This document shows positions 48,379 through 61,111 of a stretch of DNA of 64,000 nucleotides, piece by piece (position 1 is the first letter of the stretch; each line of letters starts with the position of its first letter). This stretch comes from Kalmusia sp. IMI 367209. Its lineage: Eukaryota > Ascomycota > Dothideomycetes > Pleosporales > Didymosphaeriaceae. The stretch covers positions 1,674,001 to 1,738,000 of the forward strand of contig JAPEUQ010000007.1 in the NCBI GenBank assembly GCA_027946365.1, in the 5' to 3' direction. The notes under the pieces are model-generated. The model worked only from the letters and a program-made list of their open reading frames with translations, did not search any database and had not been told where the DNA came from. Made by a program: the position numbers and the translations under genes.

Positions 48379-49440
48379 ATGTCCCTCCCTCTCCGCCGCT
48401 CCCTCGCCTACTTTAGAACTGCTTTCAATTCCAATCGTGGTGTACAACACCAACCTTCATCCCCAGCAAGATATATCTCATCTCCATCACCTACACTACA
48501 ACCACAAACGCCCCCATCCTCACCCCCACCCCTACCGCTCTCTCAACACCCTAATGAAACAATTCGCCTCCCAGATGGACGAGATTTGGGTTTCGCCACG
48601 TTCGGCGACCCTTCAGGCGCCCCCGCATTCTTCTTCCATGGCTCACCCAGCTGCCGCCTTGAAGCTGGAGAATGGCACACCGCCGCACTCAACACAAATG
48701 TCCGCATCATCGGCGTGGACAGGTGGGGGATGGGTCTCTCGTCCCTCCATCCCAGCGGCACGCTCCTTGACTGGCCAGCCGACATCCTGGCGCTCTCCCA
48801 CCATCTAGGGATTAGCAAATTCCATGTTTTCGGAGGTAGCGGAGGCGGACCGTACGCGCTCGCCTGCGCAAAGGCGTTAGGCGGCGAAGACGGACTGTTG
48901 GGCGCAGGCGTAGTAGCGGGCGTTGCGCCGCCTGCCGCAGGCATGCGCGGCATGGCATTGGATCGCAAAGTCGCCTTCGTTTTGAACAGAATCTTGCCCT
49001 CTGCAGTGCTGGAGAAAATGATCGATATAGGGGTTGCAAATGCGGCGAGGAGTCCCGACCAAGATCACTGGGCCAAGCAGGCAGAGAAGATGATCAAGAC
49101 TTTCCACCAGGAAGAGCAAGAATTTTACGATGAGTTCCCAGATTTGAAGAGGAGCATGATTGAATGCTACAAAGAAGCGTTTCGGCAGGGTTCGAAGGGC
49201 GCGGTCGGCGATACGAATCTGATATTGAAGGATTGGGGCTTTGGCATACACGAGGTGAGGGGGAAGGTGAGGATTTGGAATGGGACGGGCGATGTGCATG
49301 TTCCTGTGTGGGCGGCGAGGTGGATGGCGGAGAGGCTACCGGATGCGGTGTTGAAGGAGTATGAGGGGGAGACGCATTTGAGTGTGCCGTCGAAATATGC
49401 TGAAGAGATATTAGAAGATCTTATGGGGATGGGGAAGTAA
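48379..49440 (+). CDS. Alpha/beta hydrolase, possibly mitochondrial
   Basis: Single exon, 353 residues. The N-terminus (MSLPLRRSLAYFRTAFNSNR) is basic and lacks acidic residues, like a mitochondrial presequence, and is followed by a Pro/Ser linker. The hydrolase fold starts near residue 60: GDPSGAPAFFFHGSP (oxyanion strand), then the nucleophile elbow GGSGGGP with Ser154. The probable acid is Asp305 (GTGDVHVP) and the base His333 (GETHLSVPS). The triad is complete, so an active esterase or lipase-like enzyme is expected. The substrate is unknown. Confidence 0.85.
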   Translation: MSLPLRRSLAYFRTAFNSNRGVQHQPSSPARYISSPSPTLQPQTPPSSPPPLPLSQHPNETIRLPDGRDLGFATFGDPSGAPAFFFHGSPSCRLEAGEWHTAALNTNVRIIGVDRWGMGLSSLHPSGTLLDWPADILALSHHLGISKFHVFGGSGGGPYALACAKALGGEDGLLGAGVVAGVAPPAAGMRGMALDRKVAFVLNRILPSAVLEKMIDIGVANAARSPDQDHWAKQAEKMIKTFHQEEQEFYDEFPDLKRSMIECYKEAFRQGSKGAVGDTNLILKDWGFGIHEVRGKVRIWNGTGDVHVPVWAARWMAERLPDAVLKEYEGETHLSVPSKYAEEILEDLMGMGK

Positions 49441-49754
49441 GGAGGCGCTTTGTTGGACGTTATTTTAAAGTGTTGTATGATGTCGTGGAAGAAAACCCCC
49501 CCTTTCAAAGGATGAACTCCTCTCACGAATAGAGCAAGCCGATGTACTATATTAAATACTGTAATTCTTGTACATAGACAGTGTCTCCACTTCTACTAAA
49601 ATGACCCAATATCATGTATATAGACTTTTCAATCTAACACCGTGCCCACCCACCCTTTGAATCGAACCTCAATGCCAATTGTCAAGTCGTTCTACGAATT
49701 CCATCATACCAGGCTTTTGATCATGTTTCATACTTTTTTGGTCACTCCATCTCG
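49441..49754. other. Convergent 3' spacer
   Basis: Short AT-rich spacer between converging hydrolase and sirtuin genes. Both 3' UTRs lie here; nothing else is seen. Confidence 0.5.
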
Positions 49755-50766
49755 TCATGATCCTTCAGCGGCATCAGGCATCTCTTGGATCTCACCAATA
49801 ACACTTTTCAGTATCTCGGGCAGAATCTGCGCGGCGTCTCCCTGGAAGAACCAATCTCCCTTGTACAGACCACTCGCGGGAATATCGTTCTTGTCCATGT
49901 TAATGGTAGCAACGCGTGCACCCTTTGCTCTCGCGCGGTCGACAAATCCTGCGGCAGGATACACCTTTGCACTCGTTCCGATCACCATAATTAGGTCAAT
50001 CCTATCCTCCTTTCTAATCCAGTCCTCGATGTCATCTAATACTTTCTCCGGTAACATCTCGCCGAACCATACCACGCCTGGACGGAGTAATCCGCGCTGG
50101 CACTTGGGGCATTTTGGGAGATGCTTGAAGCTAAGCTCGGGGATGGGCACGTTCTCATCTGAGATATCTAATTCGCGCGCGGCGAGGGCGGAGGTGGTAG
50201 TGGGGTCTTCTTCAGAAGTGGGGATGGCGAGCGCAGGGACGATAGGGTCGGTGTAGTTGTTCTTCTCGACGTAATTGCAGAAGAAGTCGGAGCACTTGAC
50301 GTCGAAGAGAGAGCCATGGAGGAGCTTGAGCGAATCCTCAGGGTGGTTTGCGCGTGGCGAGAGGCCTATTTGTGGAACGATATCAGCATTGCGGGGCAAA
50401 GGTGGGGGTGTCGTACGTACCGTCTACGTTCTGACTTAAGGTAAGGAAGCCCTCCTTCTTCTTGGAGAGCTCGGCGAGAGCATAGTGGGCAGGATTCGGC
50501 TTCGCTTTGAGGGCCGTGTGCCGTCGGTAGCTGTAGAATTGCCACACTAGGCCTGGGTCGCTGGAGAAAGCTTCAGGTGTGGCGAGCTGCGTCGCATCGT
50601 GCGTCCTCCATAGTCCTCCGGCTCCTCTGAATGTCGGAAGTCCTGATGAGGCAGATAACCCTGCGCCTAGCAATGCGAGTATCCTCGTGGACTTGTTGAG
50701 GTGTTCCTGGAACGTCTGGAGGTCCTGTTGCGGGACTACGCTAGGTCGGGCGGCCGAGGAGGCCAT
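49755..50766 (-). CDS. SIRT5-type NAD+-dependent protein deacylase
   Basis: Two exons (50421-50766, 49755-50365) give 318 residues. Sirtuin motifs occur in order: GAGLSASSGLPTFRG (NAD site), SQNVDGLS across the splice, the catalytic His in LLHGSLFD, a zinc site of Cys pairs (KCSDFFC and KCPKC), VVWFGE and IGTSAKVYPA. FYSYRR holds the Tyr-x-x-Arg pair that in SIRT5 binds negatively charged acyl groups, so removal of succinyl or malonyl groups from Lys is the best prediction. The short N-terminus (MASSAARPS) may target mitochondria. It is divergent from the mitochondrial peptidase gene next to it. Confidence 0.92.
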
Positions 50767-51088
50767 TCTGCGTACGATGTAATTAAGTGACAGTTTGGCG
50801 GTACTAGGTGCAGACACAGGGTCGCGAGCGGGAGGTCGGACATATAGGTGTGTTTGGCAGGCAGAAGAGATGCACAGGCAGAAGGGTAAGGCAGCAGCAG
50901 TGCAACGGGTCCGCAGGTTACACTATTATTACCCAACGCGCTCTTTAAGGCGACGCTCGCCTTTCGTCGACTCCAAGGTACCGCGCATGGGTCCGCTTAC
51001 TCCCTGTGGCTGCTGAGTGACGTGTATCTTTCTTTATGAAGTGTCTCATAATCTACACCAGGGTGGATTGACTTACGTGACTGTTTAA
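50767..51088. promoter_or_regulatory. Bidirectional promoter of sirtuin and Icp55-like genes
   Basis: Only 322 bp separate the two divergent starts, so control elements are probably shared. I could not recognise a specific factor site. Confidence 0.45.
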
Positions 51089-52895
51089 ATGGGAGAGTTG
51101 CTACGGCGCGCCATTTCGGCCAGTTGCGCTATCGATAGTGACATGATTGCATGCGGATAATCTTTCCGCGTATTGGTCGGAGCTTTAACAGCTTCATTCT
51201 TCGTCCCATGTTTTAATATGAATTGTTCTTTTCGAATATTGCGCTGTGACGCGGTCAGGATGGCGAGCGGTACCGTCTGCTCCTGTAAGGCGGCCATTGA
51301 GTGTGTCGGCGGCAGAATTGCGGTTCGGGCAGCCACTGCATGAGACGCACCCGCACCTGCTCGAGCCTGGAGAAAGTACGGTCCATTGACTCCTATCCAG
51401 AGATAGGCTTATGCTGATAGTTTATTTTAGTCACGCCCGGTATCACTGCACAGGAATACTACGACCGACGTGTCAAGCTCGCGAAAGCCCTCCCGCCGAA
51501 CTCGATCGCTATTCTCGCCGCTTCAGACGTGAAGTACCGCTCGGGAGCTGTGTTCTACAAGTTTCACCAGGACCCAGACTTCTTATACTTGACCGGTATG
51601 TATCATGTGGTCCACCAGACCTAGGACAGAAGCTCAACGAGACAGGTTTCAACGAACCCGACGCTCTGGCAATAATAGGTACGCCGTCACACGAGCATGG
51701 CCGAGAACGCGCATTGATGGAGACTAGAAAAGATCGATGATGACGATCACAACTTCCACCTCTACGTACGACCCAAAGACCCCAAGTCAGAGCAATGGGA
51801 GGGATCCCGGTCAGGCATACAAGCAGCAGAAGATGTCTTCAATGCGGACACGACGGGCGACGTGAATAATCTACCCAAGATACTCCCGGAAGTAATAAAA
51901 CGAGCGACTGATATATACACCGACCTGCCGAACAACAGAATCACAAGGAGTGTGTTGACAAGATATCTGTCTGGGTCGGAGCCTTCGCGGACAGGAGGAA
52001 TAATGACTGTCTTCCGAGATTCGAATGCAAAAGTGAAGCCACTGAGACCGTTCTTGAACGAGCTGAGGGTAATCAAGAGTGAGGCCGAAATCAAGAATAT
52101 GCGCAAAGCGGGACAGCATTCTGGACGCGCCATCACGGATGCGATGCGGCAGTCGTGGACGACGGAGAAGGATCTAGATTCGTTCCTGGACTACTGGTTC
52201 AAGCAGGACGGTTGTGATGGTCCGGCCTACGTGCCAGTAGTAGCAGGCGGTATCAACGCGAACACGATACACTACGTCACGAACGACATGATGCTCAAGC
52301 CCGACGAACTCGTACTAGTTGACGCTGGTGCGGAGTACGGCGGCTACATCACCGACATTTCACGGACATGGCCTGTAAGCGGCAAGTTCAATCAGGCCCA
52401 AAAAGATCTCTACAATACGCTTCTCCAAGTGCAGAGGAGTTGCGTTTCGCTGTGTTCTGCATCCTCGACCCTCACGCTTGACAGATTGCATAAGATTGCG
52501 TCAAGAACCCTCGCGGACGGCCTGAAAGACCTGGGCTTCGACATGTCGAATGATGCGATAGAAACGATATTTCCGCATCACGTAGGACATTATGTTGGCC
52601 TTGATGTGCACGACAGCCCTGGCTTGACGCGGGGCCGGTCGTTTGAGAAGGGTATGTGCGTGACTGTTGAGCCAGGCATTTACGTTCCGGATGACGACCG
52701 GTGGCCTGCATGGGCACGGGGTATAGGAATGCGGATCGAGGATAGTGTCTGTATAGACGAAGAGAGCCCGTATGTTTTAACTACGGAGGCAGTCAAGGAG
52801 GTGAGTAGTGTTACACCCATGTACGAGACGATTGCTAAATTCAACAGATCGATGACATTGAGGCTCTACGGGGGACCGAGAGCCGATTGGATTAA
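51089..52895 (+). CDS. icp55: Mitochondrial Xaa-Pro aminopeptidase, Icp55-like
   Basis: Six exons (51089-51137, 51259-51375, 51431-51595, 51646-51678, 51728-52800, 52848-52895) give 494 residues. The N-terminal AMP_N domain reads LRFGQPLHETHPHLLEPGE, TPGITAQEYYDRR and FYKFHQDPDFLYLTGFNEPD. The M24B catalytic domain carries the metal ligands: Asp in LVLVDAGAEYGGY and in TDISRTWP, His in FPHHVGHYVGLDVHD, Glu in VTVEPGIYV and in GMRIEDSV. Icp55 trims one residue from imported mitochondrial precursors after MPP. Exon 1 is the weakest part: it supplies an Arg-containing presequence and keeps frame, but no ATG exists in exon 2's frame. The true end is in exon 6 (DDIEALRG); reading past its donor gives a false tail. 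Confidence 0.88.
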
Positions 52896-53352
52896 ACAAG
52901 CGATTCTAGCGAGGTATTCGCTTGACTTGTGTATACTTGTTGTAAATCTATTTCTGTGCATATGTACCATCACAATACCTGTGGTATATTGGAGCCGCGT
53001 GCTGCTGAGCGCAAGGGACTACAATGAAACTTGTCACACATGCAAAATGATGAATCTGTTGTACTTCAAAACTTACCGTGTTTGTGCTTGATACAAGTCA
53101 CCGTCAACATGTTAAATGATGTACATGATGCTTCGGGTGCCTGAAGTACACATGCGATGAATGGACGTGTAAGAGACGGCGGAGCTTCGTCTGCCCCGCC
53201 AATCAAGCACGGCCCACTTCCGCGCGTCTGAGCTCTGTCCCTTGACATCCCACATCGTTCTCGTCCACATGCGCCTCGAGCAATGACGCGACTGATTGAG
53301 GCATGCTGGAGTCGTTCAGTGAAATACTTGAGCCGGTGAACCCGCCTCCACC
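52896..53352. other. Intergenic spacer
   Basis: 3' UTR of the Icp55-like gene and promoter of PAN2. No other feature. Confidence 0.5.
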
Positions 53353-56300
53353 ATGGAGGCCGATTGGGACGAAGTGAGTCCCCCAGCCTTCCCCCAACGC
53401 TTGACCACACTCGCGGCTTCAAGCGCAGGCACGCACAAAGTAGCTAACACGAGGCGTAGCTTGCGATCGTCCAGCTGCCTCCCCATGGCGCGCACCAACC
53501 CGCGACGCCTGTAGCGACCTTCGCATTCGACACGGTGACAAACCCCTAGAACATGTCCTTGTTGGAACCATGCTTATCGTACACTCGCGCAGTTGCAAGA
53601 ACTGCTATGGACTAGCAACAACTACGTGAGAATCCTCGCCTACTGCCTCAGACAAGGACTGATATAGCATAGGGCCGAATTACCTCTTTCTACGGTCCCG
53701 CCCTCGAACGCTATACATCATACCGTGGCCATGCGCCCGCCGATGGTACAGTCGGCGCCGTCAAGCAACTCCTCTTTACCGACAAAGGTGTACTCTCCGT
53801 TTCGAAACATACCGTACACTATGCCTCCCGACGAGGCCTTACACAATGGCATCTGACGTATGTGATGAAGGTGTCAAACACGGGGCAGGACCAAGTCGCT
53901 AATGAAAGGCTGACAGGAGCCCCGACTTCAAAGAACTCCGATGCATGAACTTTACCTCGAAGGGCACAAGGGAAATTCTAGTGGCAGGATGTCAGGAGAA
54001 GATGTTCAAGGTAGACGTGGAGAAGGGAACTATCGTCGAGGCTGTGAGGTTGCGATCAATCCGCATAGAGAAACCTTGCTAATACGTTGCAGCTTGTGGC
54101 TGACGCTCAGTATACTATCATGAAACGCGCAGGAGGGTACATCTGCGCTGCTAGCAACAATGGAAGTATACACATTCTGGATTCAGGCTCGCTTTCTGTC
54201 GTTAAAGTCTTCGAAGGCCACACCGGCAGCATCAGCGATATGGACGCTAAGGGCGACTTTCTCGCTACATGTGGCTGGTCTCCAAGACAGCAATTTGGCT
54301 TCATGCTCGATCCATTCACTCACGTCTTTTCCCTCAAGACACTCAAGCAGCTACCTCCCATTCCTTTCCACACCGGTGCCGCTTTCGTGCGCATGCATCC
54401 TCGCATGTCGACTACTGCGATCATTGCCTCACAGGCCGGTCAGATGCAGGTGATCGACCTCATGAACCCCGATTCCGCTAATTTACGTCAATTGAATATG
54501 TACGACTCATATTTGACGGGTTTGGAAATGGCTCCATCAAGCGAAGCTTTTGTGCTTTCTGACTCTAATGGCCATCTTCACTTATGGGGATCGCCTTCCA
54601 AAGTACATTTCCCTGAGTACAGTAACCCAACAGAATTCGCAGATCCTGTTGTACCACCGCCGAGCATGGACTGGTCTCCAGAGACGTGAGTAGTCGAGGT
54701 GATTTTGACTGTCATGTAGCTCATCATTGCATTATAGACCTTTGAACACAGTCGGTATGCCTTATTACAAGGAACACCTCCTCTCAAGCTGGCCAAGCCA
54801 CATGGTCTTTGAGATTGGGGCCCCGCCGCCCAAGATAGAGAGTGCTATACTGAATAGCATGACCCGGACCGAAATGGGATTCTTTGCCAAAAACCCAAAA
54901 ACGAAACGGAGGTATCAGATTGAGGACACTCGACAATCCGACAGGGGATTAGAATCCTTGACGGCTCCGAAGTTCCTGAGTGAAAAGGCTCGTGCCGCAC
55001 AGTCGCTGGGTGACACAGATTTTAAGACGGTGGAAACGATGGAGACCTTGACCGATATGCATCTTGATGATGTAACGCGGAGGGACGTGCCGGCCATGTA
55101 CGGTAATGTCGAAATTAAGTACAGCAGATTCGGAGTGGATGATTTTGACTTTGCGTAAGTAGAAACACCATCTAAAAGTGGGTCCATCTGACAGCATTCT
55201 TAGATACTACAACCAAACTCCATACTCTGGCTTAGAGACCCACATCACAAATTCCTATGCGAATCCCCTTTTACAATTATTACGCTTCACACCAATGATT
55301 CGGAATTTGGCTTTGCGCCATACTGCTTCTCCGTGTCTGTACGAATCATGTCTACTCTGCGAGTTAGGATTTCTTATCGACATGCTAGAAAAGGCAGCAG
55401 GACTGAATTGCCAAGCATCGAACTTTCTAAAAACATTCAGTGGACTGTCCAACGCTGTGTCACTCAACCTACTCGAAGAATTTGTGCCCAATGTGGCTCT
55501 TACGAGCATGATTCAAGCTTTCAATCGCTTTCTGTTGGAGAAGATATCAGAAGAGTTTCGCCAAATGTTGACAACACTCGGCGGAACATCTCTAATGGAC
55601 CAAGTACTGGAAACTCAGGCACGTGCGAGCATGAAGTGCGCGCAATGCAGCAACGAAACCATCAGAGGTGGCAGGACTTTTGTCAATGAACTCGTGTATC
55701 CGGCCAAACATGTTATGAAGAACGCTCGAGGCCCACGACCTACCTTTTCTCAGATATTGAAGAGCAGTGTAGAACGTCAAGATCAAACAAGAGGCTGGTG
55801 CACCAAATGCAATCGCTACCAGCAGATGGTGCAAAGGAAGACCATCCAGTCCATTCCTGGCGTACTCATGCTAAACGCGGCTATTCAAAGTCATGAAGCA
55901 AAGTTGCTCTGGTCAATACCTAATTGGCTCCCTCAAGAAATTGGCATCATAGTAGATCAAGGCCAATTCTACTGCTTTGAGGGACAAGATCTGGCTCTAC
56001 ACTTGCAGCGTGGAGTTTTTGACATCATGGTGTACGAACTCATCGGTGTTGTTGCCGACATCAATAGCGGCGAGCATCAGAAACCTCATCTTGTAGCCAC
56101 AGTCAATACAGCCCCGTCAAGCCGAGATGACACCACAGAAGACAAGTGGCATCTGTTTAATGACTTCCTGGTTCGTCCAATACCGAAAGAGGAGGCTTTA
56201 CGCTTCGAGCCTAGCTGGAAGCTACCTTCAGTTCTTACCTTTCAATTGAAAGCAGCAAGGCACAAGATTGATGACTCATGGAAGAATAATCTGGACACTG

Positions 56301-57196
56301 GCATATTGTATCGCTGGTGGTCTTCGAATCCCACGCCCCCAGATTCAAAATTTAAGCTCCTCGACTCAATCGCAGAACAGCCGAAGCCTGGCTACCCTGT
56401 AGCGATCGATGCAGAGTTCATTCGACTCCAATCCGAAGAAATCGAAATGAAAGCCGACGGTACCCGCGAGACTATCCGCCCCGATCGCAAAGGTCTCGCC
56501 CGAGTTTCCGTCTGCCGCGGTGAAGGGGAGCGCGCAGGTCTGCCTTTCATCGATGACTATATTGCCGTCACCGAGCCAGTCGTTGACTACTTGACCGCGT
56601 GGTCCGGCATCTCTCCTGGCGATCTCAACCGCGAAACTTCGCGCCACGCACTTGTCTCCCTTAAACACGCCTACAAGAAGCTCTGGCTGCTACTCAACCT
56701 TGGCTGCGTCTTCGTGGGGCATTCCTTAGCGAACGACTTCCGCACCATCAACATACACGTGCCCAGACAGCAAGTCGTAGACACAGTCGACCTCTTCTTT
56801 AAACCCGCCCTACACCGCAAACTCAACCTCAAGTTTCTTGCTTGGTGCGTCCTAAAAGAGAAGATCCAAGAGGACACACACGACTCGATCGAAGACGCTA
56901 CCACAGCTCTCAAATTATGGCGAAAGTATCAGGAGTTCGTTGATGCAGGCGTGCTGGAGCAAATGTTAAACGACATCTATGCGACGGGCAATCAAGTCAA
57001 GTTTAGGGCGCCGGGGAGCGAGAAGCTGATTGGGAGTGGGAATGGGAAGGATAAAGGTGCGGGGAAGGATAGTATGGCGGGTGCGGCGCCGGAACAAGGG
57101 AGTGCGGAGAAGGGACAGGCGCAGGGGCTCACGACGCCGAAAAAGGGGAATGCGTTCGGGAGGGTGGGGTTTAGGAGTCCCATGAGGGGAAGTTGA
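53353..57196 (+). CDS. PAN2: PAN2, catalytic subunit of the PAN deadenylase
   Basis: Eight exons (53353-53373, 53460-53534, 53593-53625, 53673-53857, 53917-54043, 54093-54685, 54738-55154, 55204-57196) give 1147 residues, the usual size. The N-terminal WD40 region runs from [20 protein letters not shown] to [13 protein letters not shown] linker that binds PAN3 follows. The UCH-like domain starts at [11 protein letters not shown], where ubiquitin proteases have a catalytic Cys but PAN2 does not. The RNase T exonuclease has DEDD residues Asp886 and Glu888 (AIDAEFIRL), Asp in GHSLANDFR and [10 protein letters not shown]. The cytoplasmic PAN2-PAN3 complex starts poly(A) shortening of mRNAs. The first four exons are tiny but restore the conserved N-terminus. 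Confidence 0.95.
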
Positions 57197-59147
57197 TACG
57201 GTGGTATTGCGAGGGTAAAGTGCGATTGAGGGTTATAAGTAGGTAGTTTAGCGAACTTCCATTTATAAATTGAAATGTTGCGGCGACGGTGGTGGTGGTG
57301 ATTATCAACGTGAAGAGATGGCTTTGCTCTTTGAGGACTGCAATGAGCGATATTGGCTAGGAGGGGGCATAAATAATCTCCCATATGGTCCTCTTCACAT
57401 CACACGTTCTTTCGAGCTTTGATTACTAAAAAAGAGAAGTCATGACATTACCTTGTGCTCGAGCTGTCCTCTACTGTATGCCACCATTAATAATCATGTC
57501 GTCCGGTGCTATGGTCTCAAACTGGAACACATATCAAACATGCGACGAAGCTTACCAAGTTCGAGCTGGTAAGTTTCATCGCCATGAACCTGCCGCATCA
57601 TCTTCCGGGATCAGCTTAGATTAGAGTCAACGGAGGAGATATAAATATCGCTTTCTGTTTACAGTAATTCTGTGTACTTCTATCGTTGATCAGAATTTGA
57701 CTAAAAATAAGCTACTGCAGAGTTTATGGACTTTTGCCGTTGTCTAAAACGGACATCGAGAAAGCTACGGAGAATGTGTAGAAGTCTCTCTAAGGCCACC
57801 TCGTAGGTATTCTCGTCATCTACTATATCATTGCCAGAGGTGGCGCATCTCATCACTACGCTTGAGGCATTACATCCCTTGGTCATGCGTGAGGGTGTGC
57901 AAGAGAATATAAATACGACTCATTCCTGTAGCATTTGCTTCTCCACGCTGTTTCCTCGAGTAGGTGTTGATCAAAAACCGACTACCATACACTGAATGTG
58001 CTTTGGCCGCGGTCAAAAACTTGCACAGCGCCTGACATGAACTTTGGAAATTCGAAGCGACTTACTAATGAAGGATGAACAGGTTGCGGTATGGGAAATG
58101 ACGGTGGTGATATTTATCACTATGCGCTAATAGCGTTTCATTGTTTGGCCGTAAGAGGCGGTATGTGGAGAGATATAAGTACTACCCTTCTCTACTAGTT
58201 TGTTATTCTTCACACTTGTGCCTTAATGATGAAGTGACCGAGATCGTTATATCTACTACATATGGCCTTGCGCTGTCGTCTAGAAAGGCTATACATACAT
58301 CTAAGATGAGGAGCGTACGAGGTTACCGAAAGAGTTGACTTTTCACACTGTTGTTCTGGAGAAAGGGCCCCACTGAAATTTGGAAGACCATGATCTACGT
58401 GCTCGTGAAGTTGTATCAAAATCGGGAATTCTAGCGGGTCGTAGAGAGTGCGAGTGGTAGGAGAGGTATAAGATCCTTGGAAGTGAAGGTAGTGATGATC
58501 ATCACTACAAGATCTTGGATCGTCATGCAATACGTGAGTAAATGGGAATTTAAAATCCTTCTACCTTTTCGAAGTTCTAATTCCTCACTCAAATTGTTAG
58601 ACTGGAGGAAAGTCTCCACTGCAGTCGTTTACGTTGCCCGCCAAGCCAGCGTCGGCGTTTACTGTTCTTCGGTGCACAATTCATCGCACTTTATCCACGT
58701 TATATTGTAAGGCTGGCGTGATTTGTTCCCCCCTCTCCTTTGAGATTTTTCTCCGTGCTAATCATATCGCTACTAGTCTAGAGGATCACAGTATTTTATT
58801 TGCATTGATGTGCCGAAGTCTGAAGAAGGTTTCAGATATCAGCAACATTGGCTGATCTGTGAAAATGTGATCTTTAAAGGAGAGGTCAGATGTATTCACT
58901 CTTGTCGTTGACTCCTTCTATGTGATGACTATTATATATACAGTCGACTGTCGCAGGTCTTATTAATTGTCATGATCTATCATGTACTGTCTTAGTCTAC
59001 CGCCGACTATTATTGACTGCAGCTGATTGTCATAAACGTCGTCAGATATCATAGACGCCGCAGACTGTCATCGACTGGCAAAGTTATCTGATAGGTAGTA
59101 ATATCTATACAAATATGATATGTTGTCCAGCTAAAGTGCGATGATTT
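57197..59147. other. Intergenic region, no supported gene
   Basis: Two kilobases with only short frames. It becomes AT-richer after 57.6 kb. A degenerate repeat lies at 58960-59085; nothing else was recognised. Confidence 0.45.
58960..59085. repeat. Degenerate ~19-bp tandem repeat
   Basis: About six imperfect units share GACTGTCAT and GACGCCGCAG cores, just beyond the 3' end of the HET gene. The copies are too diverged to fix a consensus by eye. Confidence 0.4.
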
Positions 59148-61111
59148 TCACACAATCAACGCCTCGGATCCATGTCTCCTCACGTAATCACTTTGAATGC
59201 ACCCAACTCCAACTCTTTCATACTCGTTATCCACATCGGTTAGCCTAACAACTAATATATAGTACTCCCACTTCCTAACATCGGACTCAGAAATCTGCTG
59301 CCGCCCGAGAACGACACACTCTTTGGCATCAAGGCGTGCATTCACCTCGATGTCATATTGAATCCACCCTCTTTCCGTATTGCCCGAGTCTAGTATTGCA
59401 TAGCTTGCACCCCTCTGTTCGAGACTGCAGTTTTGAAAAAAGCTGATAACGGTGACCAAAGCACACTTCCAGGTCTTTTTGAGCCACCTGTACTTGTACC
59501 GCTTATTGAATCTTAGGCTGCGCACCCAGTAAACTTCGTGGAAAGGGACATCCATGAACTGAATTTGACCGTCGTAGGCCATCCACGACCAAGATGGAAC
59601 GATCTGGGTTTTGTATTCGATTCGATCCATACTACTCTCTCCAGATTTCTGCCACAGCAGAGACCTGTGAAGACATGTTTGAAAGATACCAAACCTAGCT
59701 TCACATCTCTTGGCTCTTGCAATACGGTTCTCTAGCCCAGATATTGCAGCAAATCTATCAGTATTGTACGTCAAGCCACGTGTCGAGTACTCTGCAGAAA
59801 GAGATTGAATAGCCTTTACGGTACGCTGCTGGCCTGCCTGAAGGAGCCGGTATGGGAAGTCAGGATCGAGCATGAAGTACTTCTTTTGAAACAAGCTATG
59901 AAGCAGTACACTCGTTTTAGAAAGCTTTTTGTGTATCTGGTCATTTGATTCCATACCTTGTTAATGTGGTGAAAGATTCGCAGCAAATCCCGGTACCACA
60001 TTCAAAATAGACCTGACTTTCACTGAAGTGAATGGTTCGTCGAGACAAGACTCTTTCTTGTAATACCCATGCACGCTTGTTCAATTTTGCGTTGTCTACG
60101 TCGTTGTCGAAATCATCAACTTCAGTACTGATGTAGAATCGCCGACCTGAGGTGTCTTGTACATGGAAATACTCGCTGCTCCGTTTCCGCTTCAGAAACC
60201 CTGCTTTAGAATCGATAGCCGACGTCGCAGCGATTGTGCAGTACGCGTAGGTGAATACGTCTTCCATACGCTTGGATTCGTGTTCCCAATCTTTTTGGTT
60301 TCGCTGTATGATGCAGAGGGAATCGATCCAGAGATACCGTATGCCCAGATTCTGTGCCACCCGAACGGCATCACGAAATGTCTCTGGTAGCTCAGAAATA
60401 TCAAATCCTGTCAGGCGCGCTTCAAGGTTCTTATCAGTTGTACAGAATTGATCTTGTTCTTCCCTGGTTGGTCCGCCCCAACAATGGGAAAGTGCAGCAT
60501 ATCTCAATGTTTCGTTTTTATTGGAACAGCGGAGGCGCAGAGTATCGCGACCTAGACGCCCAACATCGAGGAGTCTGGTTGGTATTGCTGCTTTTATTTT
60601 GGGTTTGCAGTGATGGAACTCATCACACCGAAGAAGCCATGTCCGAAGTAGTCCATACTGCATTTGGCTACCAGGTTCCCCTAAACCTGGGAAGCTGACT
60701 TGTAGTTTCCCTTCAGTAACAAGTGAGGACTCTAAAAGAAAAGAGTATAGTTAGTAAGTGAGTGGCCTACCCAGTAGGGTGATTACACTGACCAGGACTA
60801 GATCCTAGCCGAAGAATGCGATGTCCACCGATTCCAATGGTCAGTCCTAGTGTATCTCGAACAATTCGTTGATCTTCTCTCTCGCCATTATGATAAGGCT
60901 GTGTGACACGAAGCAACAAAGCGCAGACCGGACAATTCAATTTAGCAGCACTGAGGTCAAAGAGATCAACGTTACAATCGACATCTACAATTGAAGCGCA
61001 TTGAACACAGCAATTGATTAATGCAGGCTCGATCAATCGACGATATGTGGATAGGCGTTTCCAGAATTCTAATGCGAGGTCGTTGTCGAAGTCGTAGCTC
61101 CAGCGATCGGC
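59148..61111 (-). CDS. HET-domain protein (5' part lies in the micro-exon array)
   Basis: Three body exons (60793-61111, 59957-60731, 59148-59910) join in phase and code 618 residues from ADRWSYDFDND to the stop. The HET domain shows YAALSHCWGG, IRYLWIDSLCIIQ and RAWVLQERVLSRRTIHFS, followed by FECGTGICCES and LTYNTDRFAAISGL, the usual C-terminal extension. Two Cys pairs (NCCVQC and NCPVC) lie before it. HET proteins trigger incompatibility-type cell death. No ATG starts the body in frame. Upstream, an acceptor at 61112 joins CTG, CAA, a 21-nt exon and a long series of 3-nt exons in the same phase, so the N-terminus must come from there or beyond 64000. Confidence 0.82.

Noticed and set aside
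49660..49680. tRNA B-box-like GGTTCGATTC on the minus strand
   Set aside because: The flanking bases do not pair as a T-arm and no cloverleaf can be built around it.
52801..53091. Longer C-terminus of the Icp55-like protein with a hydrophobic tail
   Set aside because: It arises from reading through the last intron. Splicing 52801-52847 gives the conserved DDIEALR ending and a stop at 52895.
59911..59956. Apparent frameshift inside the HET gene where two frames overlap
   Set aside because: A 46-nt intron with donor GTATGG and acceptor GAG joins the frames in the correct phase, so no mutation is needed.
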